Made by a program: the position numbers and the translations under genes | Shown: positions 19,230 to 28,080 of the stretch, in pieces | Numbering within the stretch: the first letter of the stretch is position 1 | Layout of the letters: every line of letters begins with the position of its first letter | NCBI GenBank assembly: GCA_947475295.1 | Contig: CANJLF010000012.1 | Span: 1-64,000 of the forward strand | Direction: 5' to 3' | From: Fidelibacterota bacterium | GTDB taxonomy: Bacteria > Pseudomonadota > Alphaproteobacteria > Rhodospirillales > Rhodospirillaceae | DNA length: 64,000 nucleotides | The notes under the pieces: generated by a model | What the model was told of the DNA's origin: nothing | The model's database searches: none | The model's input: only the letters and a program-made list of their open reading frames with translations

Positions 19230-21581
19230 GTGGGCAAATTTGGCGGCAATTTTGGGCTTGGACGGGCTGTGCGCCGGATCGAGGACCAGCGTTTCCTCAC
19301 CGGCACCGGCCGCTATACCGACGATATTTCCGTAAGCGGGCAGGTCTATCTGACCGTGCTGCGTTCGTCCCATGCCCATGCGGATTTTAGCATCACCGAC
19401 ACCACGGCCGCCAATGCCGCGCCGGGTGTCTTGGCGGTTCTGACGGCCGACGACCTGGAGACCCTCAAGGTGGGCGCAATGCCGGTCGAGGGAATCCCGC
19501 CCGCCGACGACGGCAAGCCGCCCAAGCCGCCCGTGCGCCCGGTGTTGGCGAAGGGCCGCGTGCGCTTTGTCGGCGAGCCGGTCGTGGCGGTGATTGCCGA
19601 AACCCTCGCCCAGGCCCGCAACGCCGCCGAGCTGGTGGAGGTCGACTACAACGATTTGCCTGTGAGCGTGCAGACCTTTGACACCGTCAAAGACAGCGCG
19701 CCGGTGATTCATCCGGAGTTTCCCGGCAACGTCCTGGTGCATTGGCATTCGGGCGACAAAGCCAAGGCCGATGCCGCTTTCGCCAAAGCCGACAAAATTG
19801 TCTGTATCGACCTCATTAATAACCGCTTGAATCCGACGGCGCTGGAGCCGCGCGGCGCGGTCGGCGAATACGACGCCGGCACAGGCCGCTACACGCTGAC
19901 GCAAGGCTGCCAGAACACCCACAAGCTGAAAGACTGGATTGTCGGCAAGAAAGTGCTCGATATCGCGCCCGAGCAGCTGCGCGTGCTGTGTCCCGACGTG
20001 GGCGGCGGCTTCGGCATGCGCTACTTCCTCTATAATGAGCCGGTGCTGTGTCTGGTGGCGGCGAAGCTTTTGGGCCGGCCCGTCAAATGGACCGCCGACC
20101 GCTCGGAAAGTTTCCTTGCCGACGGACATGCGCGCGATCAGGTCAACCACGCCGAGCTGGCGCTGGATAAAGACGGCACATTTCTCGGCATCCGCGTTTC
20201 GTCGCTGGCGAATGTGGGCGCATACCTCTCGCAGTTCGGCGCTTTTGTGGCGACTATGGCCGGCTGCGGCATGCTGTGCGGCACCTATCGTATTCCCGCC
20301 GCGGCCGTCGACGTGAAAGTCGTCTTCACCAACACCGCGCCGGTGGATGCTTATCGCGGCGCCGGGCGCCCCGAAGCGGCCTATGTCGTCGAACGTTTGG
20401 TGGAAAAGGCCGCACGTGAGCTGGGCGTGTCTGCGGTGGAGTTGCGGCGGCGCAATTTCGTTCGGCCCGAGGAGTTTCCCTATAAGACGGCGCTGGGGCC
20501 GGTCTACGATTCCGGCCGCTACGAAGAACTGATGGATGCGGCCTTGAAGCGTGCCGATTACGCTGGTCTACCGGCGCGACGGTCCGAGGCAAAAAAGCGC
20601 GGCATGCTGCGCGGCGGCGGCATCAGCTATTACGTCGAGGCCTGCGCCGGCGGGGGCGGCGAGAAGCCGCTGATGCGCTTTGACAAGGACGGACGGTTGA
20701 CGATTTTGATCGGCACGCAGTCCAACGGTCAGGGACATGAAACGGTCTATGCCCAGATCGCCGCGGCGGCCTTCGACATCCCGCTGGATCAGATTGCCGT
20801 CAAACAGGGCGATACGGATTTAATTCCGACAGGCAACGGCACCGGCGGGTCGCGCTCGGTGCCCATCGGCGGCAGCGCCGTCATGCAAAATGCCATCACG
20901 ATGATCGAGCAGGGCAAGACGCTTGCCGCCAACATTCTCGAAGCCGCTGCCGCCGATGTCGAGTTTACCGCAGGCATATTCACCGTCACGGGAACCAACC
21001 ACAGCGTGAGCCTGAAGGACGTGATCGCCGCGTCCTTCGATGACGCCCGGCGCGGTGCGGGCGTGGAACCCGGACTATTCGCCAGCGAGAACTACGCGCC
21101 CAGCGGCACGACCTTTCCCAACGGTTGCCATGTCTGCGAAGTCGATATCGACGAAGCCACCGGGGTCATTCATTTCGTCAACTACACCATCCAGGACGAT
21201 CTCGGGTATGCCATGAACCCCTTGCTGATGACCGGCCAGATTGTCGGCGGGGCCATACAAGGCTTGGCGCAGGCCCTTTACGAACACACCGTTTATGATG
21301 AGGCCGGCCAGCTCGTGACCGGATCGTTCATGGACTACTGCATGCCGCGGGCGGACTCTTCGCCGGCGTTTGATTTCGCCTATACCGAGGTGCCGACACC
21401 GCGCAACGCGCTGGGCATCAAAGGCGCGGGTGAAGCAGGCACTATCGGCGCAACGCCCGCGGTCGCAAATGCGGTGCTGGATGCGTTGGCGCCCTTGGGT
21501 GTGACCCATCTCGACATGCCGCTGACGCCTTTGAAAATCTGGCAAGCCATTCAAGCCGCCAAAGCCCGGACCGCCGCATGA
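19230..21581 (+). CDS. Molybdenum hydroxylase large subunit (CoxL/XdhB-like), orphan
   Basis: 783 residues with both molybdopterin-binding domains. Motifs are GGGFGMRYFLYNE, AYRGAGRPEA in the active-site loop, GGSRSVPIGG and the C-terminal GAGEAGTIGATPAVANA carrying the catalytic glutamate. The loop reads AYRGAGR, as in form II (aldehyde/xanthine-type) proteins, not AYRCSFR of true CO dehydrogenases. The start is GTG 19230 after GAGGGG. The [2Fe-2S] and FAD subunits these enzymes normally need are not adjacent, so they must be encoded elsewhere or are absent. Substrate unknown. Confidence 0.88.
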   Translation: MGKFGGNFGLGRAVRRIEDQRFLTGTGRYTDDISVSGQVYLTVLRSSHAHADFSITDTTAANAAPGVLAVLTADDLETLKVGAMPVEGIPPADDGKPPKPPVRPVLAKGRVRFVGEPVVAVIAETLAQARNAAELVEVDYNDLPVSVQTFDTVKDSAPVIHPEFPGNVLVHWHSGDKAKADAAFAKADKIVCIDLINNRLNPTALEPRGAVGEYDAGTGRYTLTQGCQNTHKLKDWIVGKKVLDIAPEQLRVLCPDVGGGFGMRYFLYNEPVLCLVAAKLLGRPVKWTADRSESFLADGHARDQVNHAELALDKDGTFLGIRVSSLANVGAYLSQFGAFVATMAGCGMLCGTYRIPAAAVDVKVVFTNTAPVDAYRGAGRPEAAYVVERLVEKAARELGVSAVELRRRNFVRPEEFPYKTALGPVYDSGRYEELMDAALKRADYAGLPARRSEAKKRGMLRGGGISYYVEACAGGGGEKPLMRFDKDGRLTILIGTQSNGQGHETVYAQIAAAAFDIPLDQIAVKQGDTDLIPTGNGTGGSRSVPIGGSAVMQNAITMIEQGKTLAANILEAAAADVEFTAGIFTVTGTNHSVSLKDVIAASFDDARRGAGVEPGLFASENYAPSGTTFPNGCHVCEVDIDEATGVIHFVNYTIQDDLGYAMNPLLMTGQIVGGAIQGLAQALYEHTVYDEAGQLVTGSFMDYCMPRADSSPAFDFAYTEVPTPRNALGIKGAGEAGTIGATPAVANAVLDALAPLGVTHLDMPLTPLKIWQAIQAAKARTAA

Positions 21582-22375
21582 GCACCGCTGTCGACTTTGC
21601 TTTGCTCGGCAGCTGGGCTGACCGGTTGCGGCCTGTCGCCGAGGAGGCCGGCCGGGCCACACTTGAGGTGCGCAAACGCGGCTTCGACGTCATGGCGAAA
21701 AACGACACATCGCCCGTGACCGAGGCCGATCAGATCGCCGAAGGCATCATCATCGCGGTGTTAGAACGACTGTCGCCGGTAGCGCCCATCGTTGCGGAAG
21801 AACGCTTCGCGGCGGATGGGCCGCCGAATTTCAAGGGCGATAATTTCTGGCTGGTGGACGCTCTGGACGGCACCAAGGAGTTCGTCAAAGGCGGCGACGA
21901 TTACACCGTCAACATTGCCCTGGTGTGGAACGGGGTGCCGACGCTGGGCATTGTTCATGCGCCGGCGCGCGCTGAGACCTATCTTGGCGTCGTCGATCCC
22001 CACGGCGCCCAGCGCCGGGCCGAAGTTTGGCGCGGCGGGAAGCCCGCAAAAATATCGGTACGCCCGCGCGGTACGTCGGTGGTCATCACTGGCAGCAAGT
22101 CCCACGAAGTGCCGGAACTGATGGAACCCTTTCTCGCCAAATACAATGTCGAAAAGAAAGTCGTCATCGGCTCCTCGCTGAAATTCTGCCTGGTGGCGGA
22201 AGGCATCGCCGATCTCTATCCGCGCTTTGGGCCCACCTGCGAGTGGGACATCGGCGCGGGTCATGCCGTGGTGCGGGCTGCAGGCGGGCGCGTGCATACT
22301 TTTGACGGCGCCGAGATGGCTTATAAAAAGCCGGGCTTTCTCAATGGCCGTTTTCTCGCCGAAGGCCCAGTGTGA
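21578..22375 (+). CDS. cysQ: 3'(2'),5'-bisphosphate nucleotidase, CysQ-like
   Basis: 265 residues of the inositol-monophosphatase superfamily. Metal-binding motifs are TSPVTEADQ, the acidic pair in VAEE, DALDGTKEF and the C-terminal CEWDIGAGHAV. DALDGTKEF is the CysQ form, so the likely substrate is 3'-phosphoadenosine 5'-phosphate from sulfate assimilation, though histidinol- or inositol-phosphatase activity is possible. Its ATG overlaps the preceding stop by four bases, and its own stop overlaps the next GTG. Confidence 0.85.
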   Translation: MSTAVDFALLGSWADRLRPVAEEAGRATLEVRKRGFDVMAKNDTSPVTEADQIAEGIIIAVLERLSPVAPIVAEERFAADGPPNFKGDNFWLVDALDGTKEFVKGGDDYTVNIALVWNGVPTLGIVHAPARAETYLGVVDPHGAQRRAEVWRGGKPAKISVRPRGTSVVITGSKSHEVPELMEPFLAKYNVEKKVVIGSSLKFCLVAEGIADLYPRFGPTCEWDIGAGHAVVRAAGGRVHTFDGAEMAYKKPGFLNGRFLAEGPV

Positions 22376-23328
22376 CCTTACGTGGTGTGAGTTCAAGCTC
22401 CGCCGCCGCCTACATCGCCGAAGGCGCGCGCATCTTGCGCACGGGTGGCTTGGTGGCTTTTCCAACCGAGACCGTCTACGGCCTGGGCGGCGACGCCACC
22501 CAAGGCAAAGCCGTCGCGCGCATTTTCGCGGCCAAGGGACGGCCGTCCTTCAACCCGCTCATTGTTCACGTCGCGGATGTGGACTGGGTGGCCGACCTCG
22601 CCAAAGCCGATACCCGGTTTGACATCCTCGCGCGCGCGTTCTGGCCGGGACCGCTGACATTTGTATTGCCGCGGCGCGACGGCTGTCCCGCTTCGGAGTT
22701 GGTTTCGGCCGGTCTCGACAGCATCGCCGTGCGCATGCCCGATCATCCGGTGGCGCAAGCGTTGTTGCGCGCCGTGCAACGACCCTTGGCCGCGCCCAGC
22801 GCCAATGCTTCGGGCACCGTGAGTCCCACCTTGGCGGCCCATGTCGCCAGTTCCCTCGGCGACAAGGTCGATCTGATTATTGATGGCGGGCCCTGCCGCG
22901 TCGGGCTGGAATCCACCGTGCTGGACCTGACGCAAGGCAAAGCGACGATCTTGCGTCCGGGCGCCATCATTGCCGAGCAGATCGCAGCCCTCATTGGACC
23001 GGTGGCCACGGCGACCGAGGACCCTGCCCTGCCGAAATCCCCCGGTCAGCTGGTAAGCCACTACGCGCCTGTGCTGCCCCTGCGCCTGAATGCGACGACC
23101 GCCGGACCCGGTGAGGCCTTGCTGGGTTTTGGTTCCTCATCAAATGCGGCCCTCAATCTCAGCCCGACCGGTGATCTGGTTGAAGCCGCCGCCAATCTGT
23201 TCGCCATGATGCGCGCGCTGGACGACTCCATGCGTTTCAGCGCCATGGCGGTCGCGCCGATTCCGGCCACCGGCATCGGTATCGCCATCAACGACCGCCT
23301 CAAGCGGGCCGCCGCACCGCGCGTCTAA
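22372..23328 (+). CDS. tsaC: L-threonylcarbamoyladenylate synthase (Sua5 type)
   Basis: 318 residues: an N-terminal YrdC domain (about 10-205; PTETVYGLGGDAT, KGRPSFNPLIVHV, APSANASGTVSPT, GGPCRVGLESTV) and a C-terminal Sua5 domain joined by a linker (SPGQLVSHYAP). It makes threonylcarbamoyl-AMP from threonine, bicarbonate and ATP for the t6A37 modification of ANN-decoding tRNAs. The GTG start overlaps the upstream stop (GTGA). Longer than E. coli TsaC because it carries the Sua5 domain. Confidence 0.94.
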   Translation: MTLRGVSSSSAAAYIAEGARILRTGGLVAFPTETVYGLGGDATQGKAVARIFAAKGRPSFNPLIVHVADVDWVADLAKADTRFDILARAFWPGPLTFVLPRRDGCPASELVSAGLDSIAVRMPDHPVAQALLRAVQRPLAAPSANASGTVSPTLAAHVASSLGDKVDLIIDGGPCRVGLESTVLDLTQGKATILRPGAIIAEQIAALIGPVATATEDPALPKSPGQLVSHYAPVLPLRLNATTAGPGEALLGFGSSSNAALNLSPTGDLVEAAANLFAMMRALDDSMRFSAMAVAPIPATGIGIAINDRLKRAAAPRV

Positions 23329-23408
23329 AGCGGTTTATTGCCTTGCGGCGGCGCTTCCTGCATTTTAGACCCCCGCTTAAGACCGGCCCTCAACATTAGG
23401 TTCCTCGC

Positions 23409-24827
23409 GTGCCCTTAGACCAAACCCTTCGTGATCGCCTAGCCGATATTGTCGGCGCTAGCGCCTGCATTGCCGACCCTGCGGCCATGGCGCCCTATCT
23501 GCATGAGGAGCGCGGTCTTTATCACGGCAAGGCGGCGCTGGTATTGCGCCCAGCATCGACCGCCGAGGTTGCCAAAGTCGTCGCTGCTTGCGCCGCTGCG
23601 CGCATTCCCATCGTCCCCCAAGGCGGCAACACCGGACTGTGCGGCGGCGCTGCGCCCCATAACGATGCCAGTGAGGTCATCCTGAACCTGGGCCGCATGA
23701 ATAAAGTGCGTGCCATTGACCCGGTGAATTTCACCATGACCGTGGAGGCCGGTTGCATCCTGGCCGACGTGCAGAACGTGGCCGATGAAAACGGCTGCCT
23801 GTTTCCCTTGAGCCTCGCCGCCGAAGGCAGTTGCCAGATCGGCGGCAACCTTGCCACCAACGCCGGCGGCATCAATGTGCTGCGCTACGGCAACGCCCGC
23901 GATTTGGTGCTGGGTCTCGAAGTCGTGCTGCCCGACGGGCGCATATGGAATGGTCTCCGCTCCCTGGGCAAAGACAATACCGGCTATGCCCTGCGCCATC
24001 TGTTTGTCGGCGCTGAAGGCACGCTCGGCATCATCACGGCCGCTGTGCTGAAGCTATTCCCGCGCCCCACCGAAACCGCGACGGCACTGTGCGCTTTGAA
24101 TAGTCTCGAAGACGCGACCACGCTGCTCAACCGCGCCCGCGCGCTGTCGGGCGACGCGGTGACGGCTTTCGAGTTGATCCCGCGTATCGGCCTTGAGATG
24201 TGCGTAAAACACATCGCCGGCGTCACTGATCCCTTCGCCGCGCCGCATCCCTGGTACGTGCTGACGGAGTTTTCCAGCTCGCGGCCCGATGTAAGCGTGC
24301 GCGGCAGCTTCGATGGCTTGCTGGAGACCGCCTTCGAGGAAGGCATCATTGCGGACGCCGTTATCGCCGAAAGCGGCGAACAGCAGAAAAGCCTGTGGCG
24401 CATCCGGGAATCCCTGCCTGAAGCGCAGAAATACGAAGGCGGCAGCATCAAGCACGACGTTTCGGTGCCGGTGTCGCGCGTGCCGCAGTTTATCGCCGAG
24501 GGCTCGGCCGCGGTTGCCGCGCGGTTTCCGGGTGTACGTCCGGTGCCTTTCGGGCACCTTGGCGACGGCAACATTCATTTCAATATCTCGCAGCCGGTGG
24601 GCGCCGATACCGCCGGCTATCTAAAGCATTGGGAAGAGATGAACCGCGTCGTGCATGACATGGTTGTCGGCATGAACGGCTCGATCTCGGCCGAGCATGG
24701 CATCGGCATGCTGAAAGTGCGCGAGATGCAGCGCTATAAAGACCCGGTCGAATTGGACCTGATGCGCCGCCTGAAACACGCCATCGATCCCCACAATCTG
24801 ATGAATCCGGGCAAAGTGGTGGAATGA
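23409..24827 (+). CDS. FAD-linked D-2-hydroxyacid dehydrogenase (GlcD/D2HGDH family)
   Basis: 472 residues. The vanillyl-alcohol-oxidase-type FAD domain includes PQGGNTGLCGGA, GSCQIGGNLATNAGG and GAEGTLGIITAAVLKLFPRP. The C-terminal FAD-oxidase domain ends with GHLGDGNIHFN and EHGIG metal/substrate motifs. The whole resembles D-2-hydroxyglutarate or D-lactate dehydrogenases, which pass electrons to a quinone or ETF. The start is GTG 23409, 80 bases after tsaC. The exact substrate cannot be set from sequence. Confidence 0.88.
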   Translation: MPLDQTLRDRLADIVGASACIADPAAMAPYLHEERGLYHGKAALVLRPASTAEVAKVVAACAAARIPIVPQGGNTGLCGGAAPHNDASEVILNLGRMNKVRAIDPVNFTMTVEAGCILADVQNVADENGCLFPLSLAAEGSCQIGGNLATNAGGINVLRYGNARDLVLGLEVVLPDGRIWNGLRSLGKDNTGYALRHLFVGAEGTLGIITAAVLKLFPRPTETATALCALNSLEDATTLLNRARALSGDAVTAFELIPRIGLEMCVKHIAGVTDPFAAPHPWYVLTEFSSSRPDVSVRGSFDGLLETAFEEGIIADAVIAESGEQQKSLWRIRESLPEAQKYEGGSIKHDVSVPVSRVPQFIAEGSAAVAARFPGVRPVPFGHLGDGNIHFNISQPVGADTAGYLKHWEEMNRVVHDMVVGMNGSISAEHGIGMLKVREMQRYKDPVELDLMRRLKHAIDPHNLMNPGKVVE

Positions 24828-25146
24828 CGTAGTTGTTTCCCGCACCGAGTCGCGCGAGTCACGCAAGGCTTTGCGCAAATGTAACGAACGCCTCGGCGCG
24901 TTTATTCAGACTATTTGCAAATAAAACCACCGTTACGTGAACTTTTGCGCGCGCTAAGCGTTATTTAATTTGTGCGTTGCTGCGCACGTGAGCCTACCTA
25001 TAGTAGAATTGCAAAACCTTCATATTGTTTATGAATTTGCCTTTTGATGCCCTTGCGGACGGCTACTCACCTCGTCATGGTTGCAGCCGTCCAAGCTGGG
25101 CGTTGACGACGACCCCCCTAAGCGATCAACACATCTGGAGCTCAAC
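24828..25146. other. ompA upstream region with long 5' UTR
   Basis: No gene in about 320 bases; A+T-rich around 24900-25040. It contains the porin promoter (24977-25004) and a stem of 8 bp at 25057-25064/25085-25092 in the predicted 5' UTR of about 135 nt. Long structured leaders are common on outer-membrane protein mRNAs, where they set mRNA stability or are small-RNA targets. Confidence 0.5.
24977..25004 (+). promoter_or_regulatory. Promoter of the OmpA-like gene
   Basis: TTGCTG (24977-24982) and TATAGT (24999-25004, 5 of 6 to consensus) are 16 bases apart, in an A+T-rich setting. The predicted start is near 25011. Confidence 0.5.
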
Positions 25147-26197
25147 ATGAAAAAAAATAAAATTCGCGCTTTTGGCCGCGGTGGCCGGAATGGCGATGTC
25201 CTCTGCGGCCTACGCTGAAGGCGGCTACCTCAGTTTTGGCGGCGGCTTAAGTATGCCGCAGTCTTCAAGCGTCGACATTCGCCGGCCGCCGACAGGCGCG
25301 GCCGTCAACGCCAAAACCACGTTCGACAAAGGGTACATCTTCTCCGGTGCGGCCGGTTACGCTTGGTCCGGCGGCACACGTACCGAATTGGAGCTCAACT
25401 ACCGGTCCTCGGGTCTCAAGAACATGGCCGGCGCCGGCACCAGCGGACACCAGCGGGTTCTCGGCGTGATGGGCAACCTGTTGTTCGACTTCGGCGCCAG
25501 CGGCGACAGCATCCGCCCCTACATCGGCGGCGGCGTGGGCGTGGGTTGGAACAAGTGGAGCAATGTACAAGGTGGTGCCTCGACGACATTCCCCGTGGGC
25601 ACACCGCTCTTCAACGACCGCAACGCCACCTTCCAATGGCAGGGCATTGCCGGCCTCAGCCACCCGTTCAGCGACAGCGTGGATGGTTTTCTCGAATATC
25701 GCTATATCGGCACTTTGAACGATAAGTTCCGCAGTGTGCCGGCCGGCTCGACGGCCAGCAGACACAGCGACCGCAGCCATAATCTCTTGGTCGGCGTGCG
25801 CTTCAACTTCAACAAACCCGCGGAAATAACGACTGCGGCAGCTGCACCGCCGCCGCCGCCGCCGGTCCCGCAGAAGTTCTTGGTGTTCTTCGACTTTGAT
25901 CGCGCGAATATCCGGGCCGATGCTCAGCAGATCGTGAGCGAAGCCGCCGATTACGCCAAGAAGAACGGCAAGGCCGTGATCCGCGCGACCGGACACGCCG
26001 ACACTTCTGGCTCGGACGCTTACAACCTGGCTTTGTCTGAACGCCGCGCGGTCGCCGTAAAGGCCGCTCTCGTGAAGCTGGGCTTCAAGCCGGCCGAAAT
26101 CGTCGTGATGTTCAGAGGTGAAGCCGAGCCGCTGGTCGCCACCGGCGACGGCGTCAAGGAACCTCAGAACCGCCGCGTCGAAATCGTGATGGAATAA
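25147..26197 (+). CDS. OmpA-family outer-membrane protein, signal peptide frameshifted at A8
   Basis: About 349 residues if corrected. A beta-barrel domain (about 25-215, many glycine/aromatic alternations ending in VGVRFNF) is followed by a proline hinge (APPPPPPVPQ) and a C-terminal OmpA peptidoglycan-binding domain with GHADTSGSDAYNLALSERRA and NRRVEIVM. ATG 25147 has GGAG upstream, but the eight A bases after it put the signal peptide out of frame. With seven, it reads MKKIKFALLAAVAGMAMSSA. The open frame otherwise begins only at TTG 25172 or ATG 25190, giving a truncated signal. It anchors the outer membrane to the wall. Confidence 0.85.
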
Positions 26198-26202
26198 ATA
26201 AA

Positions 26203-26234
26203 AACGCCGGCGGACTCCTCAGTCCGCCGGCGTT
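26203..26234. terminator. Bidirectional stem-loop terminator
   Basis: A perfect 14-bp stem (26203-26216 with 26221-26234) with CCTC loop, between two convergent genes. In the minus direction a T-rich tract follows, so it fits an intrinsic terminator for the gene at 26264-26827. In the plus direction the T-run is missing. Confidence 0.75.
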
Positions 26235-26263
26235 CCGTTACGCACCAACTTAGTTAGCCGGAA

Positions 26264-26827
26264 TTACTTGTTCGACCTCTCAGCCGCCGCCTTCGCCGCA
26301 TCGAAGGTGGCGGTTACATTTTTGGGCGGCAAACCGGCTTGGGCCGAGACCGTCACCGAGCAGCTTTGCGGCTGAGCCATCGCAAGAATATGGGCATCGG
26401 CGATCTTGCCGAGGGCCTGGGGATCCTGATTTAGAGTCCAGAACAGCTCCCAAGCCTGTGTGCAGAAGCCATTGGGATCGCGCGCGCGCAAGAGGCCGGC
26501 CGCATTGGCCATCTCGGTGATCTGGCCATTCAAGGCCGCCTGACCTCCGCCGATCCGCAGATAATAGTCGGTGATGCGTCCGCCGGCCGCAGCAAGCGAC
26601 GGCTTAAAATGTTCGACAAAGCTGTTGTACGCGCCCTGTTGATCGCAGCCCAGCGCCGCCACCATAAGGCGGCTTTGCAAGTGGCGCAGACGAAAGGCGG
26701 CGCTTTCTTCAAGCGACGCGCACTTTAATACTTCAGTAGCCCGAGCAGTCATGGAAGCCGTCAAGCAGAAGGCCGCGACGAAAAACGTCATCGCACGTTT
26801 CGTGCGATTCACCGCAGCTATCGGCAT
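26264..26827 (-). CDS. Exported protein of unknown function
   Basis: 187 residues with an N-terminal signal peptide (TFFVAAFCLTASMTARA, cleavage after ARA). The mature part has CASLEESAAFRLRHLQSRLMVAALGCDQ, a YNSFVEHF motif and further cysteines at FCTQAW and QSCSV, four in all, suggesting two disulfides in the periplasm. The pattern reminds me of a family common in Rhodospirillales of no assigned role, but I cannot name it. ATG 26827 or the ATG twelve codons later (MTFFVAAF) could be the start. Confidence 0.8.
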   Translation of the reverse strand: MPIAAVNRTKRAMTFFVAAFCLTASMTARATEVLKCASLEESAAFRLRHLQSRLMVAALGCDQQGAYNSFVEHFKPSLAAAGGRITDYYLRIGGGQAALNGQITEMANAAGLLRARDPNGFCTQAWELFWTLNQDPQALGKIADAHILAMAQPQSCSVTVSAQAGLPPKNVTATFDAAKAAAERSNK

Positions 26828-26928
26828 TTGTGTATCCCTTTGCTAGGCGTGGTTAGGTGACAGCATTGTAAATCGCCATCCCTGCTTCGCAAAGGCTTTG
26901 ATACTGGTACGGGGGGAAGTTGGGCCGC

Positions 26929-26934
26929 TATAAT
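26929..26934 (+). promoter_or_regulatory. Consensus -10 box just before lptF
   Basis: A perfect TATAAT ends nine bases before the lptF ATG. No good -35 lies at 16-18 bases. If it is used, the transcript would start at or within a base or two of the ATG, giving a nearly leaderless mRNA. Confidence 0.35.
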
Positions 26935-26942
26935 CCGCAACC

Positions 26943-28070
26943 ATGTCGGGAATCACACGCTATATCTTCCGCCAGCTGGCGATCGGGACTGTTCTTGTCA
27001 GTGTGGCGCTGGCCTTTATTGTGTGGCTGACGCAATCGCTGCAACTCCTTCAATTCATCATCAATAAGGGCTTGGCCATCGGCGCGTGGCTGCAACTCAC
27101 GATGATGCTGCTACCGTGGTTTCTATCGGTGATCCTGCCGGCGGCGCTATTTTTGGTGACCCTGTTTGTGTACAACCGGCTCGCCATGGACCGCGAGTTG
27201 GTGGTGGCCCAGGCGGCGGGCATCAGCCGGCTGGGATTGGCGCGCCCTGCCTTGCTGAGTGCGGGCGCTGCGGTGGTCGTGGGTTATCTTTTGACGTTAG
27301 TCATCGTTCCCAACGCCTACCAATCCTTCAGAACGCTACAGTGGACAATTCGCAACGACGTCTCGCAGTTCATGTTGCGCGAGGGCGCGTTCAATCAGAT
27401 CACCAAGGATCTGACGGTCTATGTACGCGCGCGCGCGCAGAACGGCGACCTGATGGGCGTGCTGATTCACGACACGCGCGCGCCTGACGCCGCCCTGACG
27501 ACCATGGCCGAGCGCGGCGCCATGGGGCGCAGCGAAACCGGCTCCCGGGTGGTGCTTTTCAACGGCAGCCGGCAGTCACTGGAGCCCGGCACCGGGTCCT
27601 TGTCGGTGCTCTACTTCGACAGCTACGCCTTGGATTTCGGCGCCCTTCAGGCCGAGCAGGACAGCCGGTACGAAAAAAACAATGAGCGCGATACCTGGGA
27701 CTTGCTGACCGCCATGCCCGACTCAGATACCTCTGCCGCCGTCGCCGTACGCATGCGCGCCGAGGGCCACCAGCGGCTGGTGGAGCCCCTTAACGCCCTT
27801 GGATTCAGCTGCATCGCGCTGACGTTCCTCCTGACCGGTTTTAGCAAGCGCGGGCAGACCGGGCGCATTGTCACGGCCATTGCCATAGTTGTGCTGCTGC
27901 AGGCCGCCGCGATCGGCGCCGCCAACCTTGCCGGCAAAGATGTCCGGTTCACGCCGCTGATGTACGTTGTGGCGTTGCTCCCCATAGCTGTCGGCATGTA
28001 TATCATCATGAAGCCGGGTTGGCGCTTTCCCGACCGGCGGCCTTTGCCGCTTGGCGCCACCGCCGCGTAA
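26943..28070 (+). CDS. lptF: LptF, LPS export ABC transporter permease
   Basis: 375 residues of the YjgP/YjgQ family: three N-terminal membrane helices, a periplasmic beta-jellyroll domain (about 130-275) and three C-terminal helices ending with MYIIMKPGWRFP. With LptG and the LptB ATPase it extracts LPS from the inner membrane. The N-terminal ITRYIFRQLAIG pattern is LptF-like. LptG normally follows at once, but here lptD begins ten bases after the stop. Confidence 0.92.
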   Translation: MSGITRYIFRQLAIGTVLVSVALAFIVWLTQSLQLLQFIINKGLAIGAWLQLTMMLLPWFLSVILPAALFLVTLFVYNRLAMDRELVVAQAAGISRLGLARPALLSAGAAVVVGYLLTLVIVPNAYQSFRTLQWTIRNDVSQFMLREGAFNQITKDLTVYVRARAQNGDLMGVLIHDTRAPDAALTTMAERGAMGRSETGSRVVLFNGSRQSLEPGTGSLSVLYFDSYALDFGALQAEQDSRYEKNNERDTWDLLTAMPDSDTSAAVAVRMRAEGHQRLVEPLNALGFSCIALTFLLTGFSKRGQTGRIVTAIAIVVLLQAAAIGAANLAGKDVRFTPLMYVVALLPIAVGMYIIMKPGWRFPDRRPLPLGATAA

Positions 28071-28080
28071 CATACAGTTC

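Noticed and set aside
18603-20150. 515-codon minus-strand frame across pepA and the hydroxylase start
   Set aside because: It is antisense to two well-identified genes and crosses their divergent promoter region. Long antisense frames are expected in high-GC DNA.
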